A DNA stretch of 64,000 bases from Aplysia californica (GCF_000002075.1 NW_004797418.1:234451-298450), one strand, 5' to 3'; counted from the first letter of the stretch, positions 41,301 to 54,498 are shown. Notes: generated by a model not told the origin, from the sequence alone. Translations and numbers: made by a program.

Positions 41301-44300
41301 ATCATTGATGATTCTAAATGGAATTAGCTACTACTTATAATATAGATCTACAATCTGTCCTATGTCTCGCTATTCTCACCCCCTCCCTTGTTTTACCGGA
41401 AATGACCCAAGAGAGATCAGGGCTGAGGGTACTGGGGCTGATTCTCAACAGGATTGTGTTGATGTCCGAATTGACATAGATCTAGTCACAGTCAGGGTTG
41501 TCAGATTGGAGCCAAATCCCAGAAATTTGGCTCTTTTGGATTGCTTCTGGCCCGGAGAATTTAATTTGGTTCTCTGGCTTCAAACTCCAAATGTTCAAGA
41601 AGAAGAAGGGGACAAGAGGCAAGAAGAATAAAAGAAAAAAAATGAAAGTGAAGGAAAGAGCTTGGATTACTAAGACACTAAGATTTTAAAACTAGTTAAC
41701 ATCATTTAACGCCCTCGCCCATTTGGTCTGAATAATTTACTACCCTTCTACCGTTGTGCAAGAGCATTTATTGTCTCGTGCTTGTGTCTCATTATGTTTT
41801 TAAACGCTTTCTGTTCCTTGAACCATAATCTATTATGTGCAGGCAGAGAGTGAGAGGCCTGCCATTGTTAAGTCAGTGTGTAAACAATGAATAGTCTGGC
41901 CGGCAGCCGGTCCCACATCCCGCTCAGTAGCGTTGGTCGCGAGCCTTTTTTTTTTGTTGGAAGTGCCCATTTGCAACGCCGCTTTGCAATTAGCGCCAAT
42001 GCTAATTAAAGCGCCGTGTTGCAATTAGCGCCATTGCTAAATAAAACGCTGTGTGTTAAATATCAAGCTTAATCTTCCTTTCGTTGTTGGAAGTTCTAAT
42101 GGCCGAATGGACAGCGCGTCTGCATTTGAAGTCAAACCATTACTCTATGAGCGTGGGAACAAATCCCGGTCCTGGAAGGTTTTGGCTTTTTTTGTTCTCC
42201 TCATCCCGACTGACCAATAATTTTTTCCCATATAACTTGTTGAGCAGTAGTTTTTTATGTAGTAATGAAGCATGCACATTCTGGTTTTATCCCCAAGAGG
42301 AGCTCTATACAAAATAGGCCTTAGTATAGCCTATACTTTTCCTTTTACCAATTTAGGCCTGGTTAAAGTTCATTAGTAGCTTTCCTTGGTCTGTGAGTCT
42401 AATAATTTTAAAATTTATTTTAGGCTCAGGAGAAGAAAAAAAAAAAACGTTCCGGGACCGAGATTCGATGCCACGCTTGGAGGCACTGAATATTAGAGAA
42501 CGTAGACAGCTTGTATACATTCTCTAGGCCTAATGTTAGAGAATGTTGACACTGCCCCCTGTTAATTAAAGCGCCAAAGCCTAGATCAGGCGACGTCATG
42601 GTGTGATGGCAAAATGTAAAGTGCCTGCAGAGATTATATTTTTAGGTATTGTATGACAACACTGCGGATAGGAAATAGTGCTTACTGAATTGCATCGTCT
42701 TGTTATTGTTATCCAAGCGTCTTTTGACTTACTTGCTCAAACTCAAACTCAAATGAATATGATTATGAGAGATGAACTAGACTACTTTTGTGCAAACAAT
42801 GTCAGAAATGTCAGACAATTGTGTGATCTAGATCTGCCCAATATTGATTGGAATAAGACAACGTCATTTTTAAAAAAAGGAGTCAAATCCTAGGAGGTTT
42901 ATCAAGAAACTGAGAAAGCTTCCACAATTCAGTCAGAACTACAATATTATTACGATGGCTACTAGAACTGGCGTTTCAAATAGCATGGGAGCTAATCAGA
43001 ACGCTGCTTTTCAAATAGCACAGGAGCTATTCAGAACGCGGTGTTGCAAATAGCCCCTGCCTTTTTTTTTTACCAAGAGTAGGCTTCAGACGCCACCCGG
43101 GCAAAATTCAAAATTTCCTACCAAATGAAAATGTTTGGTGTGTTTATGTGTGCTCATATGACCTTCTGAATTTACAAGCGTCGTAAAACACTTACCAAAA
43201 AAATTTACTTTTAAAAATAAAATAAAAATAATCCCATCAGACCGTATTCCTGATACTCCGGGAATTCACAAACCAACACGTACGCAGAATTCCTGGTCGA
43301 CCGGTAACTGGGAGCTCTTGCTCTCTACGCCTCACCATGGCAGCCAGGTATAGGGTGAAGTTAGAGCCGATGGGCGCAGGTCTGACAGAGTTTATCATTA
43401 ATGACCTTTGCAACAATGTAGTATACTGTTGTGTAAGTTATTACAGAGGCGGGACCTCCGAATTTAATGTTCATCTCTGATAGCTTCCAATAGGACTTAT
43501 GCAACAAATGGGAATATTGTGCGTTTATAAAAATGTCTTTCCTAAAAAACAGGACATCAATATTACTGCTGTGAATTATTGCATAATTATCATGATGAGA
43601 ACGAATGATAAAGCTGTTCATCATAATTCATGGTAGTCATTGGACATCGCAGAACTTCCTCTGGGTCATGTCCTTTAAATTCCCTCCTGTGTCATTATCG
43701 ACATCTTCGTCCATCAGATTTAGAATCTAAATTTATTTAATTTAAAGATACAACAATCAACAATGTCTAAGACGGGGCACTGCATTATCTCAGTTGATAG
43801 CACACTCAACTGGACTCCGGAGCTGATGGCCCAGGTTCAAATCTCAAACTGGGCATTCTTGAAGTCGTCATTTTTGTGGAGTTTTTTTTTTACTGTCCAA
43901 ATTTGCCTCTCTTAGACAAGTGGGCATCTTGAGCCATGTCATTTAAATTATATAGAAAAACCAGAGGGGAAACTTGGGAATTAATGGTCATTTGTCAAAT
44001 GATTTTATTGGACAAGCAGTTAGAACAGGTTTGACAATCTGGCCCCCCAGGAAATCGCGGTCTTGCGGACGCGTTTTTCGTCGAGTTCCGCTATAAAGCC
44101 GCAATTTTTTGCAATTGTCGCAATTTCTTGCAATTTTAGGCAAAATAACATCAACGCTTTAATTTTAACGGAATTTTAAATTTGAAATGGTGCGAGTACA
44201 AAGCCGATAGGCCTGCGTAAATCATGGTTTCGGCCCAGCTCTAGTCTACTGGGCGTACTCTGAAAGCTTTAACCGGAAATTTAAGCCGGAATACATCAGG

Positions 44301-46640
44301 TACAACACAAACTGAGACATAGAGATCTCATGTGTGTAAGATTAAGCGTGCACGTGTGATAAGAAAGTAGGTGTGTGTGTGTGTGTGGTGTGCATGTGTG
44401 TGCGCGTGTAAGGTGTACGTGTGTGTGTATATTGTTCGTACATGATGCATGTGTCTACATACACGGTAGTCGGGCACCTAGTCTCAGTACTTAATGTCTA
44501 TGTGCACGGTAACCGGAATGAAAATAAATCAATATTTGTCCTGTGCTGTCACTTGTTGAAAAAAAATAAGAAAGTCATACATGTACAGGCGTCTTGTCGG
44601 GCTCGCCATCGTGACCGGTCAGTGAACCTGTGCTTTCTCATCACACTGTGAGCACCGGTTGGGGTCACCAAAGTTCATTCAAAGTCTTTGCGCTGCGAAC
44701 TATAGGGGTCCGGAATGGGGGGATTATTGATTTTTTTTAAAGGTACAGTCGGGAGACCGCTGGGGTTGAAGGCAACACTGGATGACAAAAACTGAACTTG
44801 GAGTTCTTAACTGTCCAGTTACCGTGTACGTGACGACACTTAGACTACGTGCCCTTTTGCCGTGTACGTAGACACTCAATATATATGTAAAACGCCTTAA
44901 GCTGCATTCACACGGGAGTGGTCACTAAAGAAATGATCTACCTTATTATTACTATTAATTGGAGAAAAAAAAATTGCTGTATTTTACCATTTGACTTGGA
45001 GTTAAAACAATACCATACTGGTTTTAAAAAATAAAATATCTGAAATAGATCTAAATACAGATTACAGGTGTATTGAAAGTATCAAGAGAAAAATAGAATA
45101 GGATCTGAATTGATTTGGGCTAATTTTGCTTGTTCGAATCTCCCATAATTTTTTTTCTTTTTTATAAACGAAACCTCATACTCATGCTACACTTCTAGAT
45201 CTTTGCATGAACCAAGTACCCGGTAACTAAATTTGGTTAAATTTTATGCCTTCATTTAAAAGTTATTACGAAAACCGAGGGTTCTGTTATTTTGGGTCAC
45301 ACGGTATTATATTATATTTGGTCGATAACTTTATTGTTAACGTACTCATGTGTTGTTACTAGTAAATGTTGTTAATAAAATTTGTATTGTTTGTCATGAT
45401 TTTTTAAAAGGCTGTTCTGCTTTTATGCTACCGTTACTCAAATTGTCATGTTTTATAAACTAAAAATGTTAAGCCCGTATTAATGCGCCTGGGAGGGAAG
45501 GTTGCAATTTTTTGCAATTTTTAGGCAGTTTACCTTGCAATTTTTTGCAATTTTTCTATTTCAAAAAAGCAATTTTCCACGGGGTGAGGACAATAATTAT
45601 GTTGATATTATCTGTATCAGTTTTAATCTCTAAGCCAGCTTATTTGTTTGTCCTCCTCGTGTGTTGATTTTGTTTTCACCAGCTGTTGACTGGTGGTCGT
45701 AGTCCAAATTTAATTTTTGGTCCAGAATCACCGGAGATTTTATAACAACACTTCTTGCTAGTATGAATACTGAGTCCAATTTACATTTCCTTGAGAACTT
45801 TGGCTACTGTCCTTTGGCTTTTTTATGCTGCTAACTAATTTTCTGTTGAAAAACAGTATTGCCACCAAATAAATATAACTTGCAAGCTCATGAAATAAGT
45901 TTAAGACTTTTTTCCCTATTTTATTCTTGAATTTTGATCTCTGGGAAGTGTGGACAATTTGTAGGCCTATGTCAACCTAGCTGGCGCTCTTTGGATTTTT
46001 GGAATGGAAGGTACGTTTTATATAATTTCTGTACATTATAGTATAGAAAGTCTAACATGAAATGTCTCATTCTCTGATTTATTAGAGCCTGAGTGTCATT
46101 TTACCCATGCATCTAAACGTCTGTTTTGAACATGTTAATTCCCCCACCAAAAAATGTGAATATAGGGCTGGTGTGGGGCTGTTTTTTTATGTTGGGAAAT
46201 TTACTTTTTAATTTAAAAATTATTACATAAACAACAATGTAAAGGCTATTTCAAGATTTTTCAGTTGAAAGGTGTGTATGCTCTTACAATAAGCAATGTT
46301 TGACTACAGTAATACAGATCGATAAAGTTTCAGCAAATTCATCTTCAAAGTCAGCACAATACAAGACTGATGTGCTAACACCATCCGCCTTAGTTGAGGG
46401 GATATTTAGTTTATTTGCTTCCATAAACTTACTTTAAACTCTTTTTGTTTGTAAAGTAAAGTGGTGCTGTCATGTGCAGTGTTTGATTTATTCAATCCTC
46501 TGATGCTTGTGACTCTTTGCTTTTGACTTGATCTAATAAAACTGTGAAGAAAATGATTTTTAGAATTTTTTTTTAAAGATTATGATCATGCTATGTTTTG
46601 TAAGCTCTTCTCTTTTATGATCTTTTCTTTCTCTTTCCAG

Positions 46641-46857
46641 GTATCAAATCAAGACTAGTACAGAATCACCTGCATTCCTTGTCGTCCTAGCCAGAACAGT
46701 CACAATGGTTTACTAGCGTGCTGTCCAGTTCATCCTGCTTTCTGTGAATGACTGGCTATTATAGAATGAACTATAACATAATTCCTTAGAACTACCCATC
46801 CACACAATTTCCAAACTGTTCAAAATTGTTCATTTTCAAACCCTGCCTACTGGTATT
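46641..46857 (+). other. MTRFR: 5' untranslated part of the MTRFR start exon
   Basis: A strong acceptor (CTTTCTCTTTCCAG, ending 46640) opens the exon that carries the MTRFR start. A matching donor, AAG/GTACGT, lies after 46010, so an untranslated first exon probably ends there. Short upstream ATG reading frames occur at about 46705 and 46748, which could dampen translation (inference). Confidence 0.5.
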
Positions 46858-49800
46858 ATGATGAGTTTTGTATCGATTCCGGTTATCAAAATGGCGGATT
46901 TCACAGCTGTTGCTTTTCGACCTTTGTTGTGTAGGAACTACACCACAAATCTTGCAGTGCCTAAAACTGTGTGTCTTTATAAAGTAAGACGAAATGTCCC
47001 TTCAGGCTGTGTATACAATCCTTCCTGTACATTTTGGAGGATGAACGATAAAGGAACTCATTCTGAATCTTCAACACCAGCAGTTGTGTCCATAAGTAGA
47101 CATTTCTTTTCTTCATGGTCAAACAGAGACAGAGTATTGAAAGAGATTTGGATTCACAAATGGCCAGTGTTAGTGCAACTCAGCTGTTGTAACTACAGTG
47201 TCAGGCGGAAGGATTACAAGTTTCCCGAGCTGAGGCCAGAGGATTTGGAGGAAAATTTTGTTCGGGGCAGCGGACCAGGTGGTCAAGCAGTCAACCAGAC
47301 AGCAAATTGTGTTGTGCTCAAACACATCCCAACTGGAATTGTTGTCAAAGTAAGTAATTGTTTATATTGTTGTTGTAAATCCCGGAACAATTTAGATTGT
47401 TTAGAAAGCACTCTAATGTAATTGTAAATATTTTACGCCTCTGTTGACACAATTTAGATCTTTTAGGAGGCAGGCTGCTTCAACCCTGCTTTTCTGTGCC
47501 AACACAGGCTGAGTGGGAAACAACATCCCAGCAGACAGATGAAGGTATTTGACAAAAAAAGCCTTCCTACAGGGTAATCGAACTCACATCTTTTGCTTGT
47601 GATGGCTAAGAACCCAACTAAAATTACCCTAGAAACCAGCTGTCTCAAAATGTAAATGTTCTTTTCTGGACATACCTTTTTATCTTTCCTTCCTTCTAAA
47701 TTTTCTTTTACTTACTCTGTTGACAACAGGCTACTGTTGACTTTTATGAGGGGGAGGGGGGGTGTTGGTACAATATCGTGGTATTTTTGCCTAGTCTGTG
47801 TGTCATTCCTCGAAGCTTGCTGGATGCTGTTGATCATTGTTTCTTTGCCCGATTCTAATTCTAGTCATGTTTATTTTTTTGAAGAGTTTGCTGTTGTTCT
47901 TTGGAGTTATACTCTTTACCACAGTTGTAAAAGATGGGTACCCCCCGGACGGTGCCACTGACTGAAGTGTCTTTACACCATTCCCAAAGGGGGGACATTT
48001 CTCGTTCATGCACAGTAGAATTGTAAAAATGGGCCGATTCATCAATGTCACGCTCATAACTGTGCCTGATCTACAACAGGGAACTGCTGCTTTTTCTTTC
48101 CTAATCCTTATTATTGTCATTTTTCCTCTACTTCTTTTGTATGTTTGTCACACTCTTGTGACCCACTATTTCCGGGGTGCCTTGATAGTCGAAGCAGACT
48201 TTGTGCTGTTGAAGCTAGAGAGGTGATCTGAGTAAGTCTGATTCCCTGCAAGGACTTCTCTGATGACATCCTCCCCTTGGCGCTCATATGACCTTATGCA
48301 GTTGCGAGCGCCGGAAAACCTTACAAAAACTAAACTTACTCTGTTATTTACTGTTAACAGCAGACTACTGTAGAGTTTTATGAGGGGTGGGTTTTTTTTG
48401 GGTACAATATCTTGGTATTTTTGCCTAGTCTGTGTCATTCCTCTTTGTTTCTTTGCCCGATTCTAATTCTAGTCATGTATTTTTTTAAAAAGAGTTGCTG
48501 TTGTTCTTTGGAGTTATACTCTTTACCACAGTTGTAAAAGATGGGGGGGTCCTCATGTTATGTTTAATACCATTCATGGACACTGCTTTGAAAGTTGAAG
48601 TGATAGACAGCAATAGTTGGTGGGTCAGACAAATTAGGCTAAGTATGACTGCAAGACCCCTTGGCCACAATCGTGTCTATCGTGTCTGTTTTGATCTTTT
48701 GTTTCTTTGGTCATGAATCTTGTGCTCATCACATAAAAATGAGGTCATCTGGTTTGCAAGTTGCCGTTATGTATTACTGTTTATTTTTATTTTCATTATA
48801 TATATTATTTTTTTTTTTTTCGGGGGGGGTATGGGTTTTTATTTGGTGTTGTTAATTTCACTGATTAAGTTTAGATCTATGCAAAGATTGAAAGTTATTC
48901 AGCTGCAGAGTAGAGAAACACAAACTTGTTTTTTAAGAACAGCAACTTTGTTAATTGGTATTAGTGTAAGTGTAAGAGTGTAAGTTGTGTATCTTTCTCT
49001 CCTCTACTGAGTTATAACGTTGATATCTCGCTATTCCATCTCCTGGTAGTGAAACCATCCCTGTTCCTCTTCCCCCTCTCCCTCCCCCTGAATTAGCTCT
49101 AAAATATGTTCAAAGTTTCTGATTTTGTGACTTCATGACTTTGTTTAGTACTAGCTTATACTATTACTATGAGAATTCAGATGCTAGTATGTATAGTAGA
49201 ATACTACTACTAGTTGGCGTCGGTGGCCTAGTGGTTAGGCTACCTGACTTGTAATCACAAGGTTGCAGGTTCGAGATTTCGAGCCGCGGGCCCGGCGTTG
49301 TGTACCTGGGAAAGGCACTTTACACGAGTTTTCCTCTCTTCACCCAGGTGTGAATAGGTACCCGGCCATAGACAACGAAAGACCTTGTCAGTATGTTACT
49401 GTTTTAGCGCCTATAAATGGCCACTTCCACTGTATGCTTCCCAGGTTGTTTCAGAATGCTCTCAGGTCTGCTGGGGTAATTAGTATAGACTGTGAAGCGC
49501 ATAGAGCTTGCTGTTGAGCGGGGATTTTGCACTATACAAATGTTATCTCTCTATTATTATTAGAACAATTTAATTAGATCTAGATAAATTATAGTATGCA
49601 AAGTTACATAGACTGATAAATAGATAGATATATTGTAGATGGATGAATATCTTCTCTTTTTTTATTGGATTTTTCAGTGCCAGGCTACTCGTTCACTACA
49701 GGAGAACAGGAAACAAGCGAAAAAGTTATTGGAGGAGAAACTGGACCTTGAGATGCATGGAGAAGACAGCTATTTGGGTCAGCTGAAACAGGACAAGATG

Positions 49801-49884
49801 GAAGGAAAGATAGAGAAAAAGAAAAGAGCAAGAGCCAAATTAGCGTTGAAGAAAGCTTTTAAAGACAGGGAGGGTATTGAGTAG
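46858..49884 (+). CDS. MTRFR: Mitochondrial translation release factor in rescue (MTRFR / C12orf65), 232 aa
   Basis: Two coding exons, 46858-47349 and 49678-49884, joined AAA/GTAAGT...TTTTCAG/TGC in phase 0. The protein is a class-I release-factor GGQ domain without codon-recognition domains: [18 protein letters not shown] (GGQ at 141-143), then [37 protein letters not shown] and a Lys/Arg-rich C-terminal tail. This matches vertebrate MTRFR, which with its partner MTRES1 releases stalled peptidyl-tRNA from mitochondrial large subunits. The first ~115 residues are long, poorly conserved and low in acidic residues (R/K at 11, 21, 26, 36, 42, 44, 45), as expected of a mitochondrial presequence; human MTRFR is about 166 aa, so this N-terminus is longer. 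Starts at 46858, 46861 or 46891 are all possible. No in-frame disruption is seen. The 2.3-kb intron is full of SINEs. Confidence 0.94.
47707..48545 (+). repeat. Family A SINE-like repeat between two long direct repeats, in the MTRFR intron
   Basis: Family A occupies 47937-48336. The ~230 bases before it (from 'CTTACTCTGTTGACAACAGG' to 'GTTGTAAAAGATGGG') recur after it at 48337-48545, with the shared block 'TTCTTTGCCCGATTCTAATT'. The repeats are far longer than ordinary target duplications. Confidence 0.8.
49204..49563 (+). mobile_element. tRNA-derived SINE, family M, near full length
   Basis: The tRNA-like head (A-box 'TGGCCTAGTGGTTAGGC', B-box region 'GCAGGTTCGAGATT') is followed by 'GGGAAAGGCACTTTACACG', a central domain, 'GTGAAGCGCATAGAGCTTGC', 'GCACTATACAAATGTTATC' and an (ATT)n tail. 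It lies in the MTRFR intron 115 bases from exon 2. Confidence 0.85.
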
Positions 49885-49887
49885 AGT

Positions 49888-49893
49888 AATAAA
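49888..49893 (+). terminator. MTRFR: Polyadenylation signal of MTRFR
   Basis: AATAAA begins four bases after the TAG stop codon (49882-49884), so the 3' untranslated region may be extremely short. No other canonical hexamer lies within the next 100 bases in a better position. Confidence 0.6.
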
Positions 49894-51148
49894 GTTCCTT
49901 TTGTTATCAGTAGTATCAGCTTGTTTATTTGTCTTGCGAAGTATCTGTGTATAATGTTATGTCGGTTTTTAAGCCATGGAACTTCACTTTGAGCTCATAC
50001 ATTAATCTATTTCTATTCTTTTTTTTTATTGTAGAAGTGCTTCATGTGTATTGTGTGAGTGTCATGTGTGATTAAGAAATATGAATTTGAAGCGAAAAAA
50101 TATATTTCCCCAAACACAGTAGGTCTCTATACACATTAGCACAGGAACTTTCATGAGAAAGGAAAAGAAAAGTTCGTTCTGGCATGTATGTGTGGTACTT
50201 CTTTACTTAAATCCCACAACAGCCCAGAACGAACTACAAATGCAGAATCTTCCATGACACAGCTGCTTATAATTGGAAGGTGTCACTAGTAACTCCAACT
50301 TCTTTTCTTTTCCCTCTGTTGTTTCTGTCTGTCCTTTTTCTTTTTCCCAGCACTTAAAAAAAAACACCATTGATTTGTCGATGTACTTCAATGCACTTCA
50401 ACAAATGTCATTGCTAGTGCCTGAGAGTCAGAATTCTGTTTTGCAGCACCAGTTCAATATATCTCCCCTGTCTCAAGTACTTTTTGTAAAAGTAAATTTC
50501 TACCCTCCCATTCTTTGAATTTAAATGCCTTTCACTTTTCACTTCACGCATGACATCAAGGCAACCCAAATGTGGCCCCACAGAGAGTGGAGACCCTGAG
50601 AGTGCGTATTAGGTCTAATAAGTTCTGAATGGAGGACTGAAATATGCTTTTACCAAAGACTCTTTAATCTGTCTTGCGAAGGCATACATGTGTATGAAAG
50701 ATCTCCCGCAGATATCCTCAAACTTCATCGTAGACCTACCATTTAAAAAATTAATGATTACATTAACCTTAAAAATTAATGCCTTATTAGACCCACTATA
50801 TTAGTATTCTGTTCTTTCACTTCTCCGCCTGCCTATTTTGCTTTTTTCCAGCACCGTTTGGCCGTAATTGTGTCAGTGTGCATTTTTTCCTCAAATCAAA
50901 GGTTTTCCATTTTGGTATTTGGCAAATAGGCACCATTTCAGACAAATACCATTATGTACGTTACAAAATCGCCGTCTGTTTTGTAGTGATTAGATGCTTT
51001 ACTGTCACACACAGGAGACTTGTGTTCAATTCCCAAGTGGACAGGATTTTTATCATGTACAGTATAAAATGGATAGGTCGAACACAGAAGACTCTAAATC
51101 ATGCATCTCTCGAACTGTGCTTGCGGTCCCATTTTTTTTTTGGGAGTG

Positions 51149-51212
51149 CTTATTTGGGCCACATATGGCCTAAATAAGGTAAGGGAGGGGGGTTTAGCTT
51201 ATTTAGGCCACA
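51149..51212. repeat. Short palindromic element (family H)
   Basis: The unit is TGTGGCCTAAATAAG, a 19-base G-rich loop (GTAAGGGAGGGGGGTTTAG), then CTTATTTAGGCCACA. This copy is preceded by an inverted half-unit CTTATTTGGGCCACA. Two and a half copies lie at 54499-54615. Confidence 0.85.
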
Positions 51213-52749
51213 CATGCTCAAACTACCAGGGGACACCCTTTTAAGGCAACTGAGTTCGTTCCACTTTCATAATGGTGCACCTTTCTCATTTAGTACAGTT
51301 TTGTCTCAGTGTACAACTTATATATATCATAATGAATATTGTAAGAACAAAGCACGATACGCAAAGTTTTGCTCAATCTCAATGGTTTGAATGAGGGCCA
51401 GATTTTTCCTTCATGGAGGGGCAAAATCTAGGCTACCATTTTGGCACACTTTGGTCAAGTAAAAAGGTCAAATCCTCCGAATGGACTTCATGGTCAAATT
51501 TGGGGTATAAAAAGTGTGTACACAACGTGGCTGAGTCAAAGTTACACTATCTTTGCCTGGGTGGCACTCTCTCATACTGTCTCGTAGTAGTACATCTCTT
51601 GTACTGTCTAGTAGTAGTAGCCTACATGTGTAGATGTAGTAGTAGTAGTAGTAGCAAAGATCGAGAAGAATCTTTGGTAGTAGATTCTATCTAGTAGGCA
51701 GTTTAGTGAACGTGCACGCGGCAGGGCGAATCGGCCTTGATAAGCCCCGTAGACCTTTGTGATCGGCCACGAAGCCTCGTGTTTTGATAGGTCTAAACAA
51801 CTTAGTGTTAATCGCACTGCCACATCCGACAGGCCTTTATCTTTTTAAAAGGAAAAGAAATGGTCATCAAAATGGTTGAATTTGCGTGAAAATCGATTCG
51901 GTAGAACTGTAACTATTAAAATTTGCTTCTGAAAACAAGTTACAAGGCCATTTTTATAACTCGATGAGATAAAAACTACTGGCTGTATTATTCTGTATAA
52001 ATTATGAAACTTCAGGACGTATTATTATTTTCCAACATCTTCTGCCGCCTTAGCTGTAGAGGTTGAAGTTTTCACAACACTAATAGATCTAGTAATAGGG
52101 CTTTCCGTAAAAAATGCATAGATCTACAAAAGCCGAATCACCGAATCGACCGGTCAGCGACCCGGGCACCCCGCTCTCCCCTGCACACTGTGATAACATG
52201 TTGCTTCGGTATAATTATTCAACTATTAATATGTGCTGCTATGGCAATTGGGATGTACTGACTGACAAAGCGATTCACAGTTTTGTTTTTATTTTACCAT
52301 ATATTTGACTTTAATAGTGCAGGTGATAGCTAGATCTAGATTCCCTGTCTAGAATCAGTAGTAGCAGACAAATGCTAGAAGCAGCCAGAGAGCCTACAAC
52401 TGCTAGATCTAGATCTAACTCATTGCTATGCCTTTGGGCTTTGGAATTTAAATAAAACGAATTGCACAGTTCTAGTTAATTTTAGATTCAGCAACTATCT
52501 GTATTTCCAGAATTAATAATAACAAATCTCACCATAACAATCACTTTTACTTTTATTAGAATAATTAGATCAACTTTTTTTCTAAAATCTGTTTTGCGCA
52601 AACTTAAGACTTTCTCTACGTGTAGAGCACAGAATTTACATTGTAAGCCTCTGCTCAGTCTTTTATTTTTAAGTATATACTTTTAAATAAAATACGTATA
52701 GATATAGATCTATATAATCATTTTATGTTATTTTCTGGATATTGTTAAA

Positions 52750-53505
52750 AACGGGGTCTACCTAGCAAAATACTAGGTTTTAGGACAGGTGGACCCCGGG
52801 GTCACCGTAGTGAAATACATGTAAGTAGATTTATTTAAAGATTAGTAGACCCCGGGGTCACCGTAGTGAAATAAGTAGGTTTAATTTTAAAAGGATTGGT
52901 GGACCCCGGAGTCACCATAGCCGTAGAGGAATAAGAAGGTTTAATTAAGAATTGGTGGACCCCCGGGACACCGTGATTAAACCTACTTATTTTACTACGG
53001 TGACCGCATGGTCCACCTATTCTAAAACCTAACTAGTATTAAATTTCGTTAGGTAGACCCTGGGGTCCACCTTAAACCTACACCTTCCTATTTCACTACG
53101 TTGACTCCTGGGTCCACCAATCCTTAAAATTAAACCAAGATCTACATGTACTTATTTCACTACGTTGACCCCAGGGTCCACCAAACCTTAATTAAATCTA
53201 GATCTACTTATAATTTCACTACGTTGACCCAGGGGTCCACCAATCCTTATTAATTTAAACCTAGATCTACTTATAATTTCACTACGTTGACCACGGGCTC
53301 CGCCAGTCTTACTATAAAATAAACTGAGATCTACTTATTTCACTATGTTGACCCCGGGGTCCACCGATCCTTAGTCAAACCTAGATCTACTTATTTCACT
53401 ACGCTGATTCCAGGGTTCACATCCTAAAACAGCATTTTGTTAGGTAGACCCCGCGGTCCACCTATCCTTTTGGGGCTAGATAGACCCCGTGGTCCGCCTA
53501 TCCAC
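52750..53505. repeat. Orientation-switching ('foldback') minisatellite
   Basis: About a dozen ~55-60 bp units carry 'GGTGGACCCCGGGGTCACCG', 'TAGTGAAATAAGTAGG' and an AT-rich spacer. The first four read on the plus strand; from about 52970 the rest read on the minus strand ('CACTACGTTGACCCCAGGG', 'TCCACCAATCCTTA'). Related end blocks 'CTAGGTTTTAGGACAGGTGG' and 'CATCCTAAAACAGCATTTTG' occur near the two ends, and a third near 53025-53050. Confidence 0.85.
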
Positions 53506-54498
53506 TTCCTTGATAATAACTGAAAAACATGCCAGTTGTCATGAATAGTGAAGAAAAATGTGGAAAAAAAAAGATAACGAGGTAGACGATAATTTGTCAA
53601 AAAAATTGCAAGTGCAAGTGAAAATCATAAGATAATTTTGTTATTTTCTGGTCATCTTTTCACGGTTTATAAAATGTTCCAGTGGGCTTACTACTAGATC
53701 TATGTCTCTGAAGAACATTTTGCTTGATTTTATTAGCTTTTTTCATGTACTTGAAAGCATAGAATAAAATAGTTTCACACAAATGTATGCACAATACCTT
53801 AAAAAAGAAAGATAAGGTCATTGTTGTTGCTGTTTTTTTAACGGAATCCGTTTTACGTTGAAAAAAGCGCTAAAAACAAGTTTAAATTTTTATAAGAATG
53901 CCCATAATATTAGGAATCCGAAATTACTACCTTGATCTAGTTTGCTGACTCTTTAATAACCATGAGCTGTTAAGAAAAAAAGAGAATGATATAGGATTTG
54001 TCCAAATATGACCATTAGTATTAGCATTAGTAAGATATTGCCCATTTTGTCCAATTATCCTTGCAGGTTTTAATCACCCTGTACTGCACCTCAATAAGCA
54101 CAAAAAGAATATTTCTGTGACTTTGTATAAAGGTGTTTTGTAGTTGAGTTCTATGTAAAATTCTCAACAAAATAATGTACATTTGGACCGTACAACTGAG
54201 ATAGACACTCATGCACACAATAACATTCACACATTACACACATACAAACACACTACTACATTTACTCTCTCTCTCTCTAGATCTCTCTCTCTCTCTCACC
54301 ACAACCACACACAAAACAAACACATACACACCCACACCCACACACTCACACACACACACACACACACACAACTCTTACACTTGGTCCACTTATTTAGAAT
54401 CATCCTCTATTTTGAAATAATCCCCCGCACTAAATAAAAAGATCAGTAGAATCTCGACCTTCCGAATCCATGGTTAGTTCAAGAAATCTACCATATGA

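Larger units (their letters stand above)
34827..46000. other. Intergenic region between the hydrolase gene and MTRFR
   Basis: No convincing coding exon is seen. Contents: family M SINE tails (36100-36262), C runs at 36721-36735 and 38144-38164, a pogo-like MITE (37100-37903), CTAGAT-rich runs (37980-38340, 39220-39245, 41170-41215), (AG)n near 39625-39680, (TA/CA)n at 40670-40735, family W at 40765-40885, short tandem repeats at 41971-42050 and 42965-43047, tRNA-like SINE heads at 42090-42180 and 43775-43865. Since the two genes diverge, both promoters should lie here; I cannot point to them. Confidence 0.7.

Noticed and set aside
46858-47349. Bacterial contamination as the source of the GGQ release-factor exon
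   Set aside because: The domain is MTRFR-like, is spliced to a second exon with consensus GT-AG sites, has a mitochondrial-type N-terminus and an AATAAA, and sits among animal repeats.
49204-49290. Possible tRNA gene (also 20272-20345, 3843-3925, 43775-43865, 8645-8708)
   Set aside because: A- and B-box-like motifs are present but each is followed by a SINE body, arms pair poorly, and several copies exist. They are tRNA-derived SINE heads.
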